The notes beneath the pieces were generated by a model. The model ran no database searches, was not told where the DNA came from, and saw only the letters and a list, made by a program, of their open reading frames with translations. From Nocardioides agariphilus (GTDB lineage: Bacteria > Actinomycetota > Actinomycetes > Propionibacteriales > Nocardioidaceae), in contig NZ_JADKPO010000004.1 in the NCBI RefSeq assembly GCF_015352445.1, positions 62,001 to 126,000 on the forward strand: a DNA stretch of 64,000 nucleotides. The letters run 5' to 3'. Shown here piece after piece: positions 30,958 through 39,583 of the stretch. A program made the translations under genes and the position numbers. Numbering within the stretch: the stretch's first letter is position 1; the number at the start of each line of letters is the position of its first letter.

Positions 30958-31038
30958 GTTGTCGGCCATTTCTCTGGGTTGGCACGACATGCATTGGCCG
31001 ACAACCCAGGGATTACCCGGCCCACCGGGTAATCCCTG
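30958..31038 (-). repeat. Right 81-bp inverted repeat of the DUF559 unit
   Basis: Inverse copy of 29813-29893. It holds two hairpins: GTTGTCGGCCA (30958-30968) with TGGCCGACAAC (30995-31005), and a perfect 15-bp stem CCAGGGATTACCCGG (31006-31020) with CCGGGTAATCCCTGG (31025-31039) around the loop CCCA. The second hairpin sits 9 bases past the stop of the rodZ-like gene and could also terminate that transcript. Confidence 0.88.
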
Positions 31039-31048
31039 GAGCCAGCCG

Positions 31049-32947
31049 TCACCGCACTACGAACGTCCCGGAACCAGGGGAGCCGGCCTTGCCGAGGGCG
31101 CCGCGGTCCTCGCCGTCGACGGTGACGGTGACCGAGCCGTCGGTGGCCTGGATGCGGACGGGAGGTGAGACCGAGAGGGTCTTGGACGCACCGAAGGCGA
31201 TATCCCCGGTGAATACGACCGAACCTTCGCCGTCGCGGACGATGACGCGCGCGCCGGATGCTGGGGCAGAGATCACCACGGGGACCTTGGCGGCAGCAGC
31301 CGCACCCTGCTGGTGGGGGCCGCCGGAGCCGTTGAGCACGGGCTGGTCGCGCAGGTCCACCGGTGCGTCCATGACCAGGCGCGCGATCGACCAGGCCAGC
31401 ACCAGGGCCATCACGGCCGCCACCAGGACCGACCAGTTGGGTCCGCCGCGAGTGGCACGGATGCCACCGCTGTGGGCCAGCTCCGCCTCGAAGACGCGCC
31501 GCGCATTGACCGGTGCGTCGGCGTACCGCTCGTCGTAGGACGCCAGCAGCGGTGCGGCATCGACGCCGAGGACCCGAGCCAGGGTGCGGATGTGGCCGCG
31601 GGCGTAGAAGTCGCCGCCGCAGGGCACGAAGTCATCGACCTCGATCGACTCGATCACGTGAGGGCGGATCCGCGTGCGTTCGGCCAGCTGGTCGACGGAG
31701 AGACCCAACCGGCCGCGCGCGGCCGCGAACTCCACCCCGATCACCGGCTCCTCGGCCGGCTCGATGGCGAAGTCGTCGACCACGATCGTCTCGAGCAGGT
31801 CGCCGGTGACCACGATCGGCCGCACGTCGGCGCCATAGCTGCTCCAGCCCTCGACCTCCAGGTCGACCGAGCCCGGACGACGCAGCTCGAGCGCCTCGGG
31901 GAGCTGGCGGGTCGCGTCGTCGTCGTAGGACGCGTCGGCCTTCAGCGCGTTGGCACCGGCCACCTGCTCACGCGGCAGGTCGCGCGTGACCTCGGTACGA
32001 CGACCCGCCACCGGCTCGCGCAGCGGACTCGGCGTAGCGCTGGCCACGACCGGGTCGGGGATCAGGGACGGACCATCGGCGCCGGGTGTGTCGACGTCAG
32101 GTCGTGAGCGCAGGCGAGCCGCCACCATGCCGATGCCGTGGGCGATGACCGGACCCGGGTGGGTCCACCGACGCGGTGGCTGCGGAGTCTCCACCTGACC
32201 CAACGGCCCTTCGTGGTCGGTCACGTCCTCGGGCGGCTCGATCCCGTCGGCCGACTCCCCCACCGGGCCGGCGACGATCTCGGTGCGTCCGTCGGCAAGC
32301 GATCGAAGCGGCGCGACGATCCCGGTCCCGAGATCGGCTGAGCGCAGCACGCGGGTGGCCAGCGTCAGCGGCACCACGAACGGCGCACCGTGCAGTCGGC
32401 GCGCAAGCCTCGCGGCCCGTCGCGCCCCGGCGTCTGCCTGCTCCAGCACTCGCGAGGAGTTGCGCGGGACCAGCACCAGACGTCCGTCCTGCAGGCCGCG
32501 GCGCCCGATCACCTCGACCCTGCGCAGGGAGCCCCAGGTCAGGCCCACCCACGAGCGGCCCATCCGCAACCGCACCCCCTGCTCGTCGGCGACCAGCAGA
32601 GGCGTGCGGGCGTCGAGCAGTGCGGCCAGGTAGGCCACGGATACCAGGCCCATCAGGGCACAGACGGCCCAGTCGCCGACGGCACCGGTGTCGACGGCCC
32701 TGGCCAGGTAGGCGATGGCAACGCCGCCGGCGACCACGCCGACGAACGCGGCCAGGCTCGCGCGCCGTCGTACGTCGAGGGTGGCCGGTTCGTCGCCCGT
32801 ATCACCCGACTCGCCCGACTCGCCTGTCTCCTCGGGCTCGGTGCTCACCGGAGGCGGCAACGGCCCGAAGTCGGTCGGCACGTCGAACTCGACGAGCTCG
32901 TCGTCGCACTGCTCGGGCCGGGTGGTGGGTGCGGTCTCGTCAGCCAT
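31049..32947 (-). CDS. RodZ-like membrane protein with N-terminal membrane/PH-like domain
   Basis: A 632-residue protein. Residues 64-84 and 91-111 are two membrane helices, followed to about residue 200 by a beta-rich domain (LLVADEQGVRLRMGRSWVGLTWGSLRRVEV) that resembles bacterial PH domains. A long disordered linker follows. Residues about 402-470 are the RodZ-type helix-turn-helix (AARGRLGLSVDQLAERTRIRPHVIESIE), 503-525 a third membrane helix, and the end a DUF4115-like beta domain. RodZ links MreB to the cell wall machinery; the fused N-terminal half is not part of ordinary RodZ. The ATG overlaps the ftsK stop by 8 bases, so it is co-translated with ftsK. Confidence 0.8.
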   Translation of the reverse strand: MADETAPTTRPEQCDDELVEFDVPTDFGPLPPPVSTEPEETGESGESGDTGDEPATLDVRRRASLAAFVGVVAGGVAIAYLARAVDTGAVGDWAVCALMGLVSVAYLAALLDARTPLLVADEQGVRLRMGRSWVGLTWGSLRRVEVIGRRGLQDGRLVLVPRNSSRVLEQADAGARRAARLARRLHGAPFVVPLTLATRVLRSADLGTGIVAPLRSLADGRTEIVAGPVGESADGIEPPEDVTDHEGPLGQVETPQPPRRWTHPGPVIAHGIGMVAARLRSRPDVDTPGADGPSLIPDPVVASATPSPLREPVAGRRTEVTRDLPREQVAGANALKADASYDDDATRQLPEALELRRPGSVDLEVEGWSSYGADVRPIVVTGDLLETIVVDDFAIEPAEEPVIGVEFAAARGRLGLSVDQLAERTRIRPHVIESIEVDDFVPCGGDFYARGHIRTLARVLGVDAAPLLASYDERYADAPVNARRVFEAELAHSGGIRATRGGPNWSVLVAAVMALVLAWSIARLVMDAPVDLRDQPVLNGSGGPHQQGAAAAAKVPVVISAPASGARVIVRDGEGSVVFTGDIAFGASKTLSVSPPVRIQATDGSVTVTVDGEDRGALGKAGSPGSGTFVVR

Positions 32948-35522
32948 CGGTATCTCCCTGGAGTGTCGCGATCACACCGTCGATCTCGTCGGGCTTGACC
33001 AGCACGTCGCGGGCCTTGGAGCCCTCGCTCGGGCCGACCACTCCCCTGCTCTCGAGGATGTCCATCAACCGGCCGGCCTTGGCGAAGCCGACGCGCAGCT
33101 TGCGTTGCAGCATGGATGTCGAGCCGAACTGGGTGGACACCACGAGCTCCACCGCCTGGATCACCAGGTCCATGTCGTCGCCGATGTCGTCGTCGAGCTC
33201 GCGCTTGGACGCCGCCGGTGCGGTGACGTCCTCGCGGTAGGTCGGTGTCAGCTGGCCCTTGACGTGCTTGACCACCTGGTGGACCTCGGCCTCGGTCACC
33301 CACGAGCCCTGCACGCGTACGGACTTCGAGGCGCCCATCGGCAAGAACAGTCCGTCACCTTGGCCGACCAGCTTCTCGGCGCCCGGCTGGTCGAGGATGA
33401 CGCGGCTGTCGGCCAGTGACGAGGTGGCGAACGCCAGCCGCGAGGGCACGTTGGCCTTGATCAGACCCGTGACCACGTCGACAGAAGGCCGCTGGGTCGC
33501 GAGCACCAGGTGGATGCCGGCTGCCCGCGCCAGCTGGGTGATGCGGACGACCGAGTCCTCGACGTCGCGCGGCGCCACCATCATCAGGTCGGCCAGCTCG
33601 TCGACGATGACGACCAGGTACGGGTACGGCGTGAGCTCGCGCTCGCTGCCCTGTGGCACCTGCACCTTGCCGGCACGCACCGCCTTGTTGAAGTCGTCGA
33701 CGTGACGGAACCCGAAGTTGGCCAGGTCGTCGTAGCGCATGTCCATCTCGCGCACGACCCAGGCCAGCGCCTCGGCGGCCTTCTTGGGGTTGGTGATGAT
33801 CGGGGTGATCAGGTGCGGGATGCCCTCGTAGGCGTTCAGCTCGACCCGCTTCGGGTCGACCATGATCATGCGTACCTCGTCGGGAGTCGAGCGCATCAGC
33901 AGCGAGGTGATCATCGAGTTGATGAAGCTCGACTTGCCGGAGCCGGTGGCGCCGGCAACGAGCAGGTGCGGCATCTTCGCGAGGTTGGCGACCACGAAGC
34001 CGCCCTCCACGTCCTTGCCCAGCCCGACCACCAGCGGGTGGTGGTCCGAACGCGCGGTGCCGGACCGCAGCACGTCGCCGAGCGACACGATCTCCTTGTC
34101 GACGTTGGGGATCTCGATGCCGATCGCGGACTTGCCCGGGATCGGCGAGAGGATCCGCACGTCCGCCGAGGCGACGGCGTAGGCGATGTTCTTCGACAGC
34201 GCGGTGACCTTCTCGACCTTGACGGCCGGGCCGACCTCGACTTCGTACCTCGTCACGGTGGGGCCCCGCGTGTAGCCGGTGACCTGGGCGTCGATGCCGA
34301 ACTCCTCCATCACCTGGGTGAGGCGTTCGACCACGTCGTCGCTGGCCTTGGAGCGCGCCTTGTGCGGCGAGCCGGCGCGCAGCACGTCGTTGCCCGGCAG
34401 CGTGTAGGCGATGTCGCCGGACAGCGCGAGCTGCTCGACCCGCTGGGGCAGCGGGGCGTGGGGCGGCGGCTCGAGCTCACCATCGACAGCCGCCACCTCC
34501 GCGGTGGCGTCGGCGTCGGCCTTCCCCCTGCGCTTGCGGACCTCACGGTCCTCCAGCACGGGCGAGTCGTAGGCGGGATCACCCATGGTGGGGTCGATGG
34601 AGCCGGTGTCGACCATGGAGCCGACGCGCGAGCGCCGGGAGCGCGACACCCGGATCGGCTGGGTGGGCTCGCCCTCGAGGTCGTCCGAGGCCTCGGGGGG
34701 AGTGCGCCCGAGCAGGCGGTCACGCAGGGCGGCCAGCCGCTGCGGCACCTGGTAGACGGGGGTCGCGGTGATGACGAGGATGCCGAACAGGCACAGCAGC
34801 ACCAGCAGCGGCACCACGACGTACGGCGTACGCAACAGGTCGAGGAGCAGGCTGGCCACCACGAAGCCGACGGCCCCGCCGGCTCCCTGCAGGTCGGTCG
34901 CGTCGCCGAGCTCGGGCTGGGGGCTTCCGTTGGCGATGTGGACGATGCCGAGGACACCGAAGCCAAGGGCCACCCACCCCACGATCTGACGCCCGGCCGG
35001 CCCGTTGCGCTCGGGGTCGCGCATGTTGCGCCAGCCGATCAGCACGAGCATCAGCGGCACCAGCCAGCCGACCTTGCCGACCGAGCCGGCCACGACGGTG
35101 CGCACGGTCTCCATCACCGCACCCGGCAGCTGCCACCAGACGGCGGCCGCGGCGACGACGGCCAGCCCGATGACGAACAGGCCGACGCCGTCGCGACGCT
35201 GCTCGGGGTCGAGGTCGCGGGCGCTGCGTCCGATCGACCGCGCCACGGCACCGAGAGCATGCGCGATGCCCAGCCACACTGCCGCCACGCCCCGCCCCAG
35301 GGCCGCGAACACGCGGAACACCGGCCCGGGACCGCTGCGGACGGCGCGCGGCGCCGGCCGACGGGTGCGCGTGGGCGCGCGCTTGCTCGAGGACCGCCGC
35401 TTGCGGCTGGTGGTCGTACTCCGCGCTCGGGTGCTCGAACCTCCGCGTCCGGCCTTGGTGCGGCCGGACGTGGACGTGCTCTTGCTCCGCGAACCCGGCG
35501 GGGAAGACGTACGGGTCGCCAT
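32940..35522 (-). CDS. ftsK: DNA translocase FtsK
   Basis: Pumps chromosome termini through the division septum. The 860-residue protein has a Ser/Thr/Arg/Lys-rich N-terminal 65 residues, about four membrane helices to residue 260, a short linker, and the motor with Walker A GATGSGKSSF near residue 522 and Walker B VVIVDELADLMM near residue 635. The C-terminal gamma winged helix (LVIQAVELVVSTQFGSTSMLQRKLRVGFAKAGRLMD) reads polar DNA sites. It is divergent from plsB; a strong hairpin lies in the space between them. Confidence 0.96.
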   Translation of the reverse strand: MATRTSSPPGSRSKSTSTSGRTKAGRGGSSTRARSTTTSRKRRSSSKRAPTRTRRPAPRAVRSGPGPVFRVFAALGRGVAAVWLGIAHALGAVARSIGRSARDLDPEQRRDGVGLFVIGLAVVAAAAVWWQLPGAVMETVRTVVAGSVGKVGWLVPLMLVLIGWRNMRDPERNGPAGRQIVGWVALGFGVLGIVHIANGSPQPELGDATDLQGAGGAVGFVVASLLLDLLRTPYVVVPLLVLLCLFGILVITATPVYQVPQRLAALRDRLLGRTPPEASDDLEGEPTQPIRVSRSRRSRVGSMVDTGSIDPTMGDPAYDSPVLEDREVRKRRGKADADATAEVAAVDGELEPPPHAPLPQRVEQLALSGDIAYTLPGNDVLRAGSPHKARSKASDDVVERLTQVMEEFGIDAQVTGYTRGPTVTRYEVEVGPAVKVEKVTALSKNIAYAVASADVRILSPIPGKSAIGIEIPNVDKEIVSLGDVLRSGTARSDHHPLVVGLGKDVEGGFVVANLAKMPHLLVAGATGSGKSSFINSMITSLLMRSTPDEVRMIMVDPKRVELNAYEGIPHLITPIITNPKKAAEALAWVVREMDMRYDDLANFGFRHVDDFNKAVRAGKVQVPQGSERELTPYPYLVVIVDELADLMMVAPRDVEDSVVRITQLARAAGIHLVLATQRPSVDVVTGLIKANVPSRLAFATSSLADSRVILDQPGAEKLVGQGDGLFLPMGASKSVRVQGSWVTEAEVHQVVKHVKGQLTPTYREDVTAPAASKRELDDDIGDDMDLVIQAVELVVSTQFGSTSMLQRKLRVGFAKAGRLMDILESRGVVGPSEGSKARDVLVKPDEIDGVIATLQGDTDG

Positions 35523-35617
35523 GGAACCAAACGTATGCCAACGTCACACCAGTCACACGGACCACACGGCGTTTGCCGCGCGTGTCCCGGGTCCAGCCGC
35601 GCGATGCCTCGGCCCGA

Positions 35618-35645
35618 GGGCCCCGCCAGACCGCTGGCGGGGCCC
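35618..35645 (+). terminator. Perfect 12-bp hairpin in the ftsK-plsB divergent region
   Basis: GGGCCCCGCCAG and CTGGCGGGGCCC pair perfectly around the loop ACCG, followed on the plus strand by TTGGTTT. It has the form of an intrinsic terminator, yet no plus-strand gene lies upstream of it and plsB begins 43 bases downstream. It could be an attenuator in the plsB leader or the end of a small RNA. Confidence 0.6.
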
Positions 35646-35688
35646 TTGGTTTCTGCGATGATGTGGCCTCGTCGTGGTGAGGAGAGGT

Positions 35689-37989
35689 GTGAGCGAACCG
35701 TCCCCGGTCATCGCCGTCGCGGTGGACGCCGCATCCGTCGAGCGCCCCGTCATCGACGAGTGGGCCCGCGAGCAGGACCCGCCCGTCACGGTCGTGCTCG
35801 ACGCCGTGACGGGCACCGGTGACGGGCTCGGCGCTGCATTGGCGTCCTACGACGACGCGCTGGTCGTGCCGGTCCGGGTCGCCTGGCTGCCCACGGTCGA
35901 GCGCAGCAAGGGCAGCTCGCGCATCTCCGAGCTCGCGCTGCTGGCCACGCCGAAGCGGCCGGCCACGTGGCTCTCGCGGCGACTGGCAGCGCTCTCACCC
36001 GGCCGGCGCCGGGTGCTGGCCGGCGAGCCCGCCACTCTCAGCGAGCTGCGCAAGCGGTTCCGCGAGACGACCGGCGTCGACGGCGACGCATCGGACGAGG
36101 CCGACCTTGACGCCTTCGGGGCGTTCGTCCGGCGCTCGGCGGTGGTCACCCTCGAGCGCGACGAACGCGCCGAGATCGGCAACCGCTACAAGGTGCCCCA
36201 CGCGGTCAGCGAGGAGATCTTGGCGCGCAAGGAGTTTCGCGACGAGATAGCCGAGGTCGCAGGTGAGATGGGGCTGACCCTCGCCGAAGGGCTCGAGAAG
36301 GCCGAGGAGTGCCTCGACGAACTGGTCGCCGTCCAGAGCCGCGCCGCGGTCGACATGTTCTACGCGATGATGGAGCCGCTCCACTCCTCCACCTGGCAGG
36401 TGGTCGCCGACCAGTCCGGCCTGGCCCGGCTCCGTGAGCTCAACAAGCGCTACGCCCTGGTGTTCTTGCCGGCTCACCGCTCCTACGTCGACACCTTGGT
36501 CCTCGGTGACGTGCTCGCCCGCAACGACTTCCCGCGCAACCACGTGATGGGCGGCAACAACCTCCGCATCTGGCCGATCAGCGACCTGGCCCGCAGGGCC
36601 GGCATCGTGTTCATCCGGCGCAGCTTCGGCGACGACGAGATCTACAAGGCGGTCGTCCAGGAGTACTTCGCGTTCTTGCTGGCCAAGCGCTTCAACCTGG
36701 AGTGGTACTTCGAGGGCGGCCGCTCGCGCACCGGCAAGATCCGCAGCCCGCGTTACGGTCTGCTCCGCTACGTCGCCCAGGCGGTGCAGGCCGGCCGGGT
36801 CGACGACGTCTACCTGGTGCCCACCTCCATCACCTACGACCGCCTCCACGAGGTCACCAAGATGGCCGCCGAGCAGTCGGGCGGCAAGAAGCAGGCCGAG
36901 GGCCTGCGCTGGCTGGCCGAGTACGCCCGCACCCAGCGCAACACCCACGGCGGATCTGCCTACGTCCGCTTCGGTAAGCCGATCGCGATCCGCTCCTGGC
37001 TGCCCCCCTCGGATGCCTCCGACGACGACCAACGCGCGGCTCTGCACAAGATCGCCTTCGAGGTCGCGGTCGGCATCAACCAGACCTCCCCCCTGACCGC
37101 CAACGGGCTGCTCGCCCTCACCCTGCTCGGCGTTCGCGACCAGTCGCTGACGCTGAGCCAGATCGAGCGGATCCTCGAGCCCGTCTTGGCCTACATCGAG
37201 GCGCGAGGGCTCCCGGGCATGGGCCTGGAGCGACTGCAGGACCCGGTCCAGCTGGGCGCGGTGCTCACCGGTCTGGTGCGCGCCAAGGTCGTCACCGTCT
37301 ACGACAAGGGCGAGGAACCCGTCTACGCCGTCGAGCGCGGCCAGCACCTGGTCGCCGCCTTCTACCGCAACAACGCCATCCACTGGTTCGTCAACCGCGC
37401 GATCATCGAGCTCTCGGTGCTGTGGACCTCACAGCAAGACACCGACAACCCCTGGCTGACGGGCTGGACCGAGGCCAAGCGGATCCGCGACCTGCTGAAG
37501 TTCGAGTTCTTCTTCCCCGACCGTGACACCTTCGAGTCCGAGCTGCGCACGGAGCTCGACCTGCTGGCACCCGGCGCGTCGGACGCGTCCGAGGCGCTGC
37601 GCGGGTCGGGGGTGCTGATGGCCCACCGCGTGCTGCGCTCCTTCCTCGACGCGCAGCTCGTCGTCGCCGACCGCCTGGCTCACTGCGACCCTGCGGCGCC
37701 GGTCGACAGGGCCGCACTGCTCGAGGACTGCGACCGGATCGGTCAGCAGATGCTGCTGCAGCGCCGACTGCACTCACCGGAGTCGGTCTCGCGCGAGCTG
37801 TTCAACTCCGCGCTCGACCTCAAGGCCAACTTCGGGCTGCTCGAGGCAGCCGAGGGACAGTCGCTCGACGACCTGCAGCGCCGACGTACCCAGCATCTGG
37901 AGTTCGTCACGAGCCTGATCGAGCGCACCCAGCTCATCGAGTCGCTGGACGCAGCCAACCGAGCGGAGGTCACTGGTGTTGTTGTCTGA
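35689..37989 (+). CDS. Glycerol-3-phosphate acyltransferase PlsB-like
   Basis: First acyl transfer of phospholipid synthesis, at the membrane. The 766-residue protein has the acyltransferase block I HRSYVDTL (HX4D) near residue 264, block II GIVFIRRSFGDDE, block III WYFEGGRSRTGK and block IV DVYLVPTSITYD, in the PlsB order. The N-terminal 100 residues and the C-terminal 300 residues match the long PlsB form rather than the short PlsC form. I chose GTG 35689, which has AGGAG close upstream; GTG 35674 or 35720 are alternatives. The HAD-PlsC gene overlaps its end by 14 bases. Confidence 0.9.
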   Translation: MSEPSPVIAVAVDAASVERPVIDEWAREQDPPVTVVLDAVTGTGDGLGAALASYDDALVVPVRVAWLPTVERSKGSSRISELALLATPKRPATWLSRRLAALSPGRRRVLAGEPATLSELRKRFRETTGVDGDASDEADLDAFGAFVRRSAVVTLERDERAEIGNRYKVPHAVSEEILARKEFRDEIAEVAGEMGLTLAEGLEKAEECLDELVAVQSRAAVDMFYAMMEPLHSSTWQVVADQSGLARLRELNKRYALVFLPAHRSYVDTLVLGDVLARNDFPRNHVMGGNNLRIWPISDLARRAGIVFIRRSFGDDEIYKAVVQEYFAFLLAKRFNLEWYFEGGRSRTGKIRSPRYGLLRYVAQAVQAGRVDDVYLVPTSITYDRLHEVTKMAAEQSGGKKQAEGLRWLAEYARTQRNTHGGSAYVRFGKPIAIRSWLPPSDASDDDQRAALHKIAFEVAVGINQTSPLTANGLLALTLLGVRDQSLTLSQIERILEPVLAYIEARGLPGMGLERLQDPVQLGAVLTGLVRAKVVTVYDKGEEPVYAVERGQHLVAAFYRNNAIHWFVNRAIIELSVLWTSQQDTDNPWLTGWTEAKRIRDLLKFEFFFPDRDTFESELRTELDLLAPGASDASEALRGSGVLMAHRVLRSFLDAQLVVADRLAHCDPAAPVDRAALLEDCDRIGQQMLLQRRLHSPESVSRELFNSALDLKANFGLLEAAEGQSLDDLQRRRTQHLEFVTSLIERTQLIESLDAANRAEVTGVVV

Positions 37990-39565
37990 GCGCCTGGCGC
38001 AGGTCTACTCCGGACCCGAGGGCCCGCAGGTCGCCGCGTTCTTCGACTTCGACGGCACCTTGATCCACGGGTTCTCGGCCGTCGACTTCTACCTCGACCG
38101 GATCCGCAGCGGAAAGGTCGGCCCGCTGGAGGCCATCCGCACGACCGCCCTGGCCCTGCGCGGGGTGGAGACCGAGGAGGACTTCGAGAAGCTGGTCGCG
38201 ATCGGGCTCGCCGGCCTCGACGGGCACCACGAGGACGACGTGACGGCGGTCGGCGAGCGGGTGTTCGCCAAGAAGCTCGCAGCGCGTGTCTATCCAGAGG
38301 CCTGGCAGCTCGTGCAGGCCCACCACCGGATGGGCCACGTCGTCGTGCTCGCCTCGTCTGCCACGCGCTTCCAGCTCGAGGCGGCAGCGCGCACCCTGAG
38401 CATCGACCACGTGCTCAGCACTGCCCTCGAGTCCGGCGAGGACGGGATCCTCACCGGGCGAGCCGACGGACCCACGCTGTGGCGGGCCGGCAAGGCGCGC
38501 GCCGTACGCGAGTTCGGTGAGCTCCACGACATCGACCTGGCCGCCAGCTACGCCTACTCCAACGGCGACGAGGACATCGACTTCCTCAGCCAGGTCGGCT
38601 TCCCGGCGGCCACGACGCCGGAGGACAAGCTGCGCGAGCACGCCACGGAGCACGGCTGGCCGGTGCTCGACTTCCGCAGCCGGGGCCTGCCGAGCGTGGC
38701 CACCATCGCGAGGTCGGCCGCTGCCATGGGCGGCATCTTGACCGGCATCGGCACCGGCGCGGCGTTCGGGCTGCTCAACGGCAGCCGACGCACGGCGATC
38801 TCCTCGATCATGGCGTTGTCCTCGGAGTACTCCCTCGCGCTGGCCGGCGTACGCCTCGACATCATCGGCGAGCAGCACGTATGGGAGCAGCGGCCCGCGG
38901 TGTTCGTGTTCAACCACCAAAGCCAGCTCGACGTGTTCGTGATCTGCCACCTGCTGCGGCGTGACTTCACCGGAGTGGCCAAGCAGGAGCTGACCAAGGA
39001 CCCCGTGTTCGGGCCACTGTTCAAGTTCGCGGGAGTCGCGTTCGTCGACCGTCAAGGCGGGGGCAACCCGCGCGAGGCTCTGGCACCAGCGGTCGCCAAG
39101 CTGAACGACGGCATCTCGGTCGTGATCGCGCCCGAGGGCACGCGGTCATTGACACCGACGCTCGGCGACTTCAAGACCGGCGCCTTCCACCTGGCCCGCG
39201 AGGCCGGGGTGCCGGTGGTACCCATCGTGATCCGCAACGCCGGCGAGCTGATGTGGCGTGACTCGCTGACCATCAAGCCCGGCACCGTCCAGGTCGCCGT
39301 GCTGCCGCCCATCGACGTCTCGGCCTGGCCGGCCGACCAGGTGCGCAACAAGACCCGCGAGGTCCAGGAGATGTTCGCCGAGACCCTGGCCCACTGGCCC
39401 GGCGAACCCCGCCCCGCCCCCAAGACCCCCACACCCCCCAAGAAGGCCGCCCCCAAGAAGGCCGCCCCCAAGAAGGCCGCCCCCAAGAAGGCCCCGGTGA
39501 AGAAGGCCGTCGCCAAGAAGACGGTGACCAAGAAGTCCGCCTCGACCCGCCGCCGTACGACCTGA
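37976..39565 (+). CDS. HAD phosphatase - PlsC acyltransferase fusion with Lys/Ala tail
   Basis: A 529-residue fusion. Residues about 18-230 are a HAD-IB phosphatase of the SerB type (FFDFDGTL near residue 22, YSNGDEDIDFL near 198). Residues about 290-470 are a PlsC-type 1-acylglycerol-3-phosphate acyltransferase (NHQSQLD near 313, VDRQGGG, APEGTRS near 384). The end is a basic tail of APKKA repeats, similar to histone H1-like tails. Coupled to plsB, it would make phosphatidic acid from lysophosphatidic acid and perhaps dephosphorylate a related intermediate (inference). GCGGAGG precedes the GTG start. Confidence 0.9.
   Translation: MLLSERLAQVYSGPEGPQVAAFFDFDGTLIHGFSAVDFYLDRIRSGKVGPLEAIRTTALALRGVETEEDFEKLVAIGLAGLDGHHEDDVTAVGERVFAKKLAARVYPEAWQLVQAHHRMGHVVVLASSATRFQLEAAARTLSIDHVLSTALESGEDGILTGRADGPTLWRAGKARAVREFGELHDIDLAASYAYSNGDEDIDFLSQVGFPAATTPEDKLREHATEHGWPVLDFRSRGLPSVATIARSAAAMGGILTGIGTGAAFGLLNGSRRTAISSIMALSSEYSLALAGVRLDIIGEQHVWEQRPAVFVFNHQSQLDVFVICHLLRRDFTGVAKQELTKDPVFGPLFKFAGVAFVDRQGGGNPREALAPAVAKLNDGISVVIAPEGTRSLTPTLGDFKTGAFHLAREAGVPVVPIVIRNAGELMWRDSLTIKPGTVQVAVLPPIDVSAWPADQVRNKTREVQEMFAETLAHWPGEPRPAPKTPTPPKKAAPKKAAPKKAAPKKAPVKKAVAKKTVTKKSASTRRRTT
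39436..39495 (+). repeat. Four 15-bp repeats in the Lys/Ala tail
   Basis: CCCCAAGAAGGCCGC occurs three times in tandem and a fourth time with a changed end. The repeat encodes the PKKAA units of the HAD-PlsC tail and keeps the frame if its number changes. Confidence 0.9.
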
Positions 39566-39583
39566 CGCCGTAGACCTGACCCC

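Larger units (their letters stand above)
29813..31038. mobile_element. Single-gene DUF559 unit flanked by 81-bp inverted repeats
   Basis: A 1226-base unit: left repeat 29813-29893, nuclease gene 29904-30857 on the minus strand, right repeat 30958-31038. The two repeats are in inverse orientation and agree at 69 of 81 positions without gaps (counted by eye). The unit fills the space between rimO and the rodZ-like gene, genes that are normally neighbours near ftsK in actinobacteria. No transposase and no target duplication is visible. It appears richer in A/T than its surroundings. A transposon, a homing-type unit, or a gene caught between two palindromic repeats are all possible. Confidence 0.7.

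Noticed and set aside
29813-31038. Classical insertion sequence
   Set aside because: There is no transposase, no short perfect terminal repeat and no target-site duplication next to the repeats (flanks CGGGGGCGGT and GAGCCAGCCG differ).
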